6,490 nucleotides of DNA from Opitutia bacterium UBA977. Its GTDB lineage: Bacteria > Verrucomicrobiota > Verrucomicrobiia > Opitutales > Coraliomargaritaceae. Both the position numbers and the translations under genes were made by a program. The DNA lies in assembly GCA_002292345.1 (NCBI GenBank), contig DBBT01000044.1, positions 1 through 6,490 on the forward strand. The letters are read 5' to 3'. Below are positions 6,482-6,490 of this stretch, one piece after another. Every line of letters starts with the position of its first letter. The stretch's first letter is position 1. The notes beneath the pieces are model-generated. The model ran no database searches. It saw nothing but the letters and a program-made list of their open reading frames with translations, and was not told where the DNA came from.

Positions 6482-6490
6482 CTGTCATAT

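Larger units (their letters stand above)
5892..6490. other. Gene-free region downstream of the operon with repeats and att-like sequence
   Basis: About 600 bp without a convincing coding region on either strand. No strong intrinsic terminator follows the operon. The first 300 bp show only small dyads: CCTAG-T-CTAGG at 5930-5940, CGGGT-T-ACCCG in the segment around 6130-6145, and a hairpin at 6072-6089. A G-rich tract (three runs of 6, 4 and 4 G) lies at 6191-6206. From about 6240 the DNA becomes repeat-rich and then strongly AT-rich (6420-6475); these parts are annotated separately. It looks like a junction or remnant rather than a gene. Confidence 0.6.

Overview
The window is a compact bacterial catabolic locus of about 6 kb followed by roughly 600 bp of apparently gene-free, repeat-bearing DNA. 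Gene style (tight codirectional genes, a divergent LysR-type regulator, moderate GC) suggests a proteobacterium, possibly gammaproteobacterial. No rRNA or other taxonomic marker is present, so this is inference only.

Layout: 92-1009 (minus) is a LysR-family regulator. The 160-bp divergent intergenic region (1010-1169) carries inverted repeats and probably holds both promoters. Four plus-strand genes follow with gaps of 44, about 11-29 and 29 bp: an acyl-CoA dehydrogenase family protein (1170-2357), a type I Baeyer-Villiger monooxygenase (2402-4048), a classical short-chain dehydrogenase (4060 or 4078 to 4836) and a TIM-barrel amidohydrolase of the lactonase-containing COG3618/Amidohydro_2 type (4866-5891). 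All five reading frames look intact.

Working model (inference): the SDR interconverts an alcohol and a ketone, the Baeyer-Villiger enzyme inserts oxygen to give an ester or lactone, the amidohydrolase-fold protein opens the lactone, and the acyl-CoA dehydrogenase acts on the CoA thioester of the resulting acid. The LysR protein would sense the substrate or an intermediate. The CoA ligase, hydratase and transporter needed for a complete route are not in the window. The substrate (alicyclic ketone, terpenoid, steroid or other) cannot be read from the sequence.

The right end (5892-6490) has no convincing gene. It contains a 22-bp perfect direct repeat, a 10-bp tandem repeat, a 15-bp palindrome, a 14-bp segment matching the reverse complement of a tRNA-Ser-type 3' end including CCA, and then four AGTCC motifs in AT-rich DNA. 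Together these resemble the attachment site of a tRNA-targeting tyrosine integrase. The catabolic cluster may therefore lie next to, or inside, a genomic island whose edge is at about 6370.
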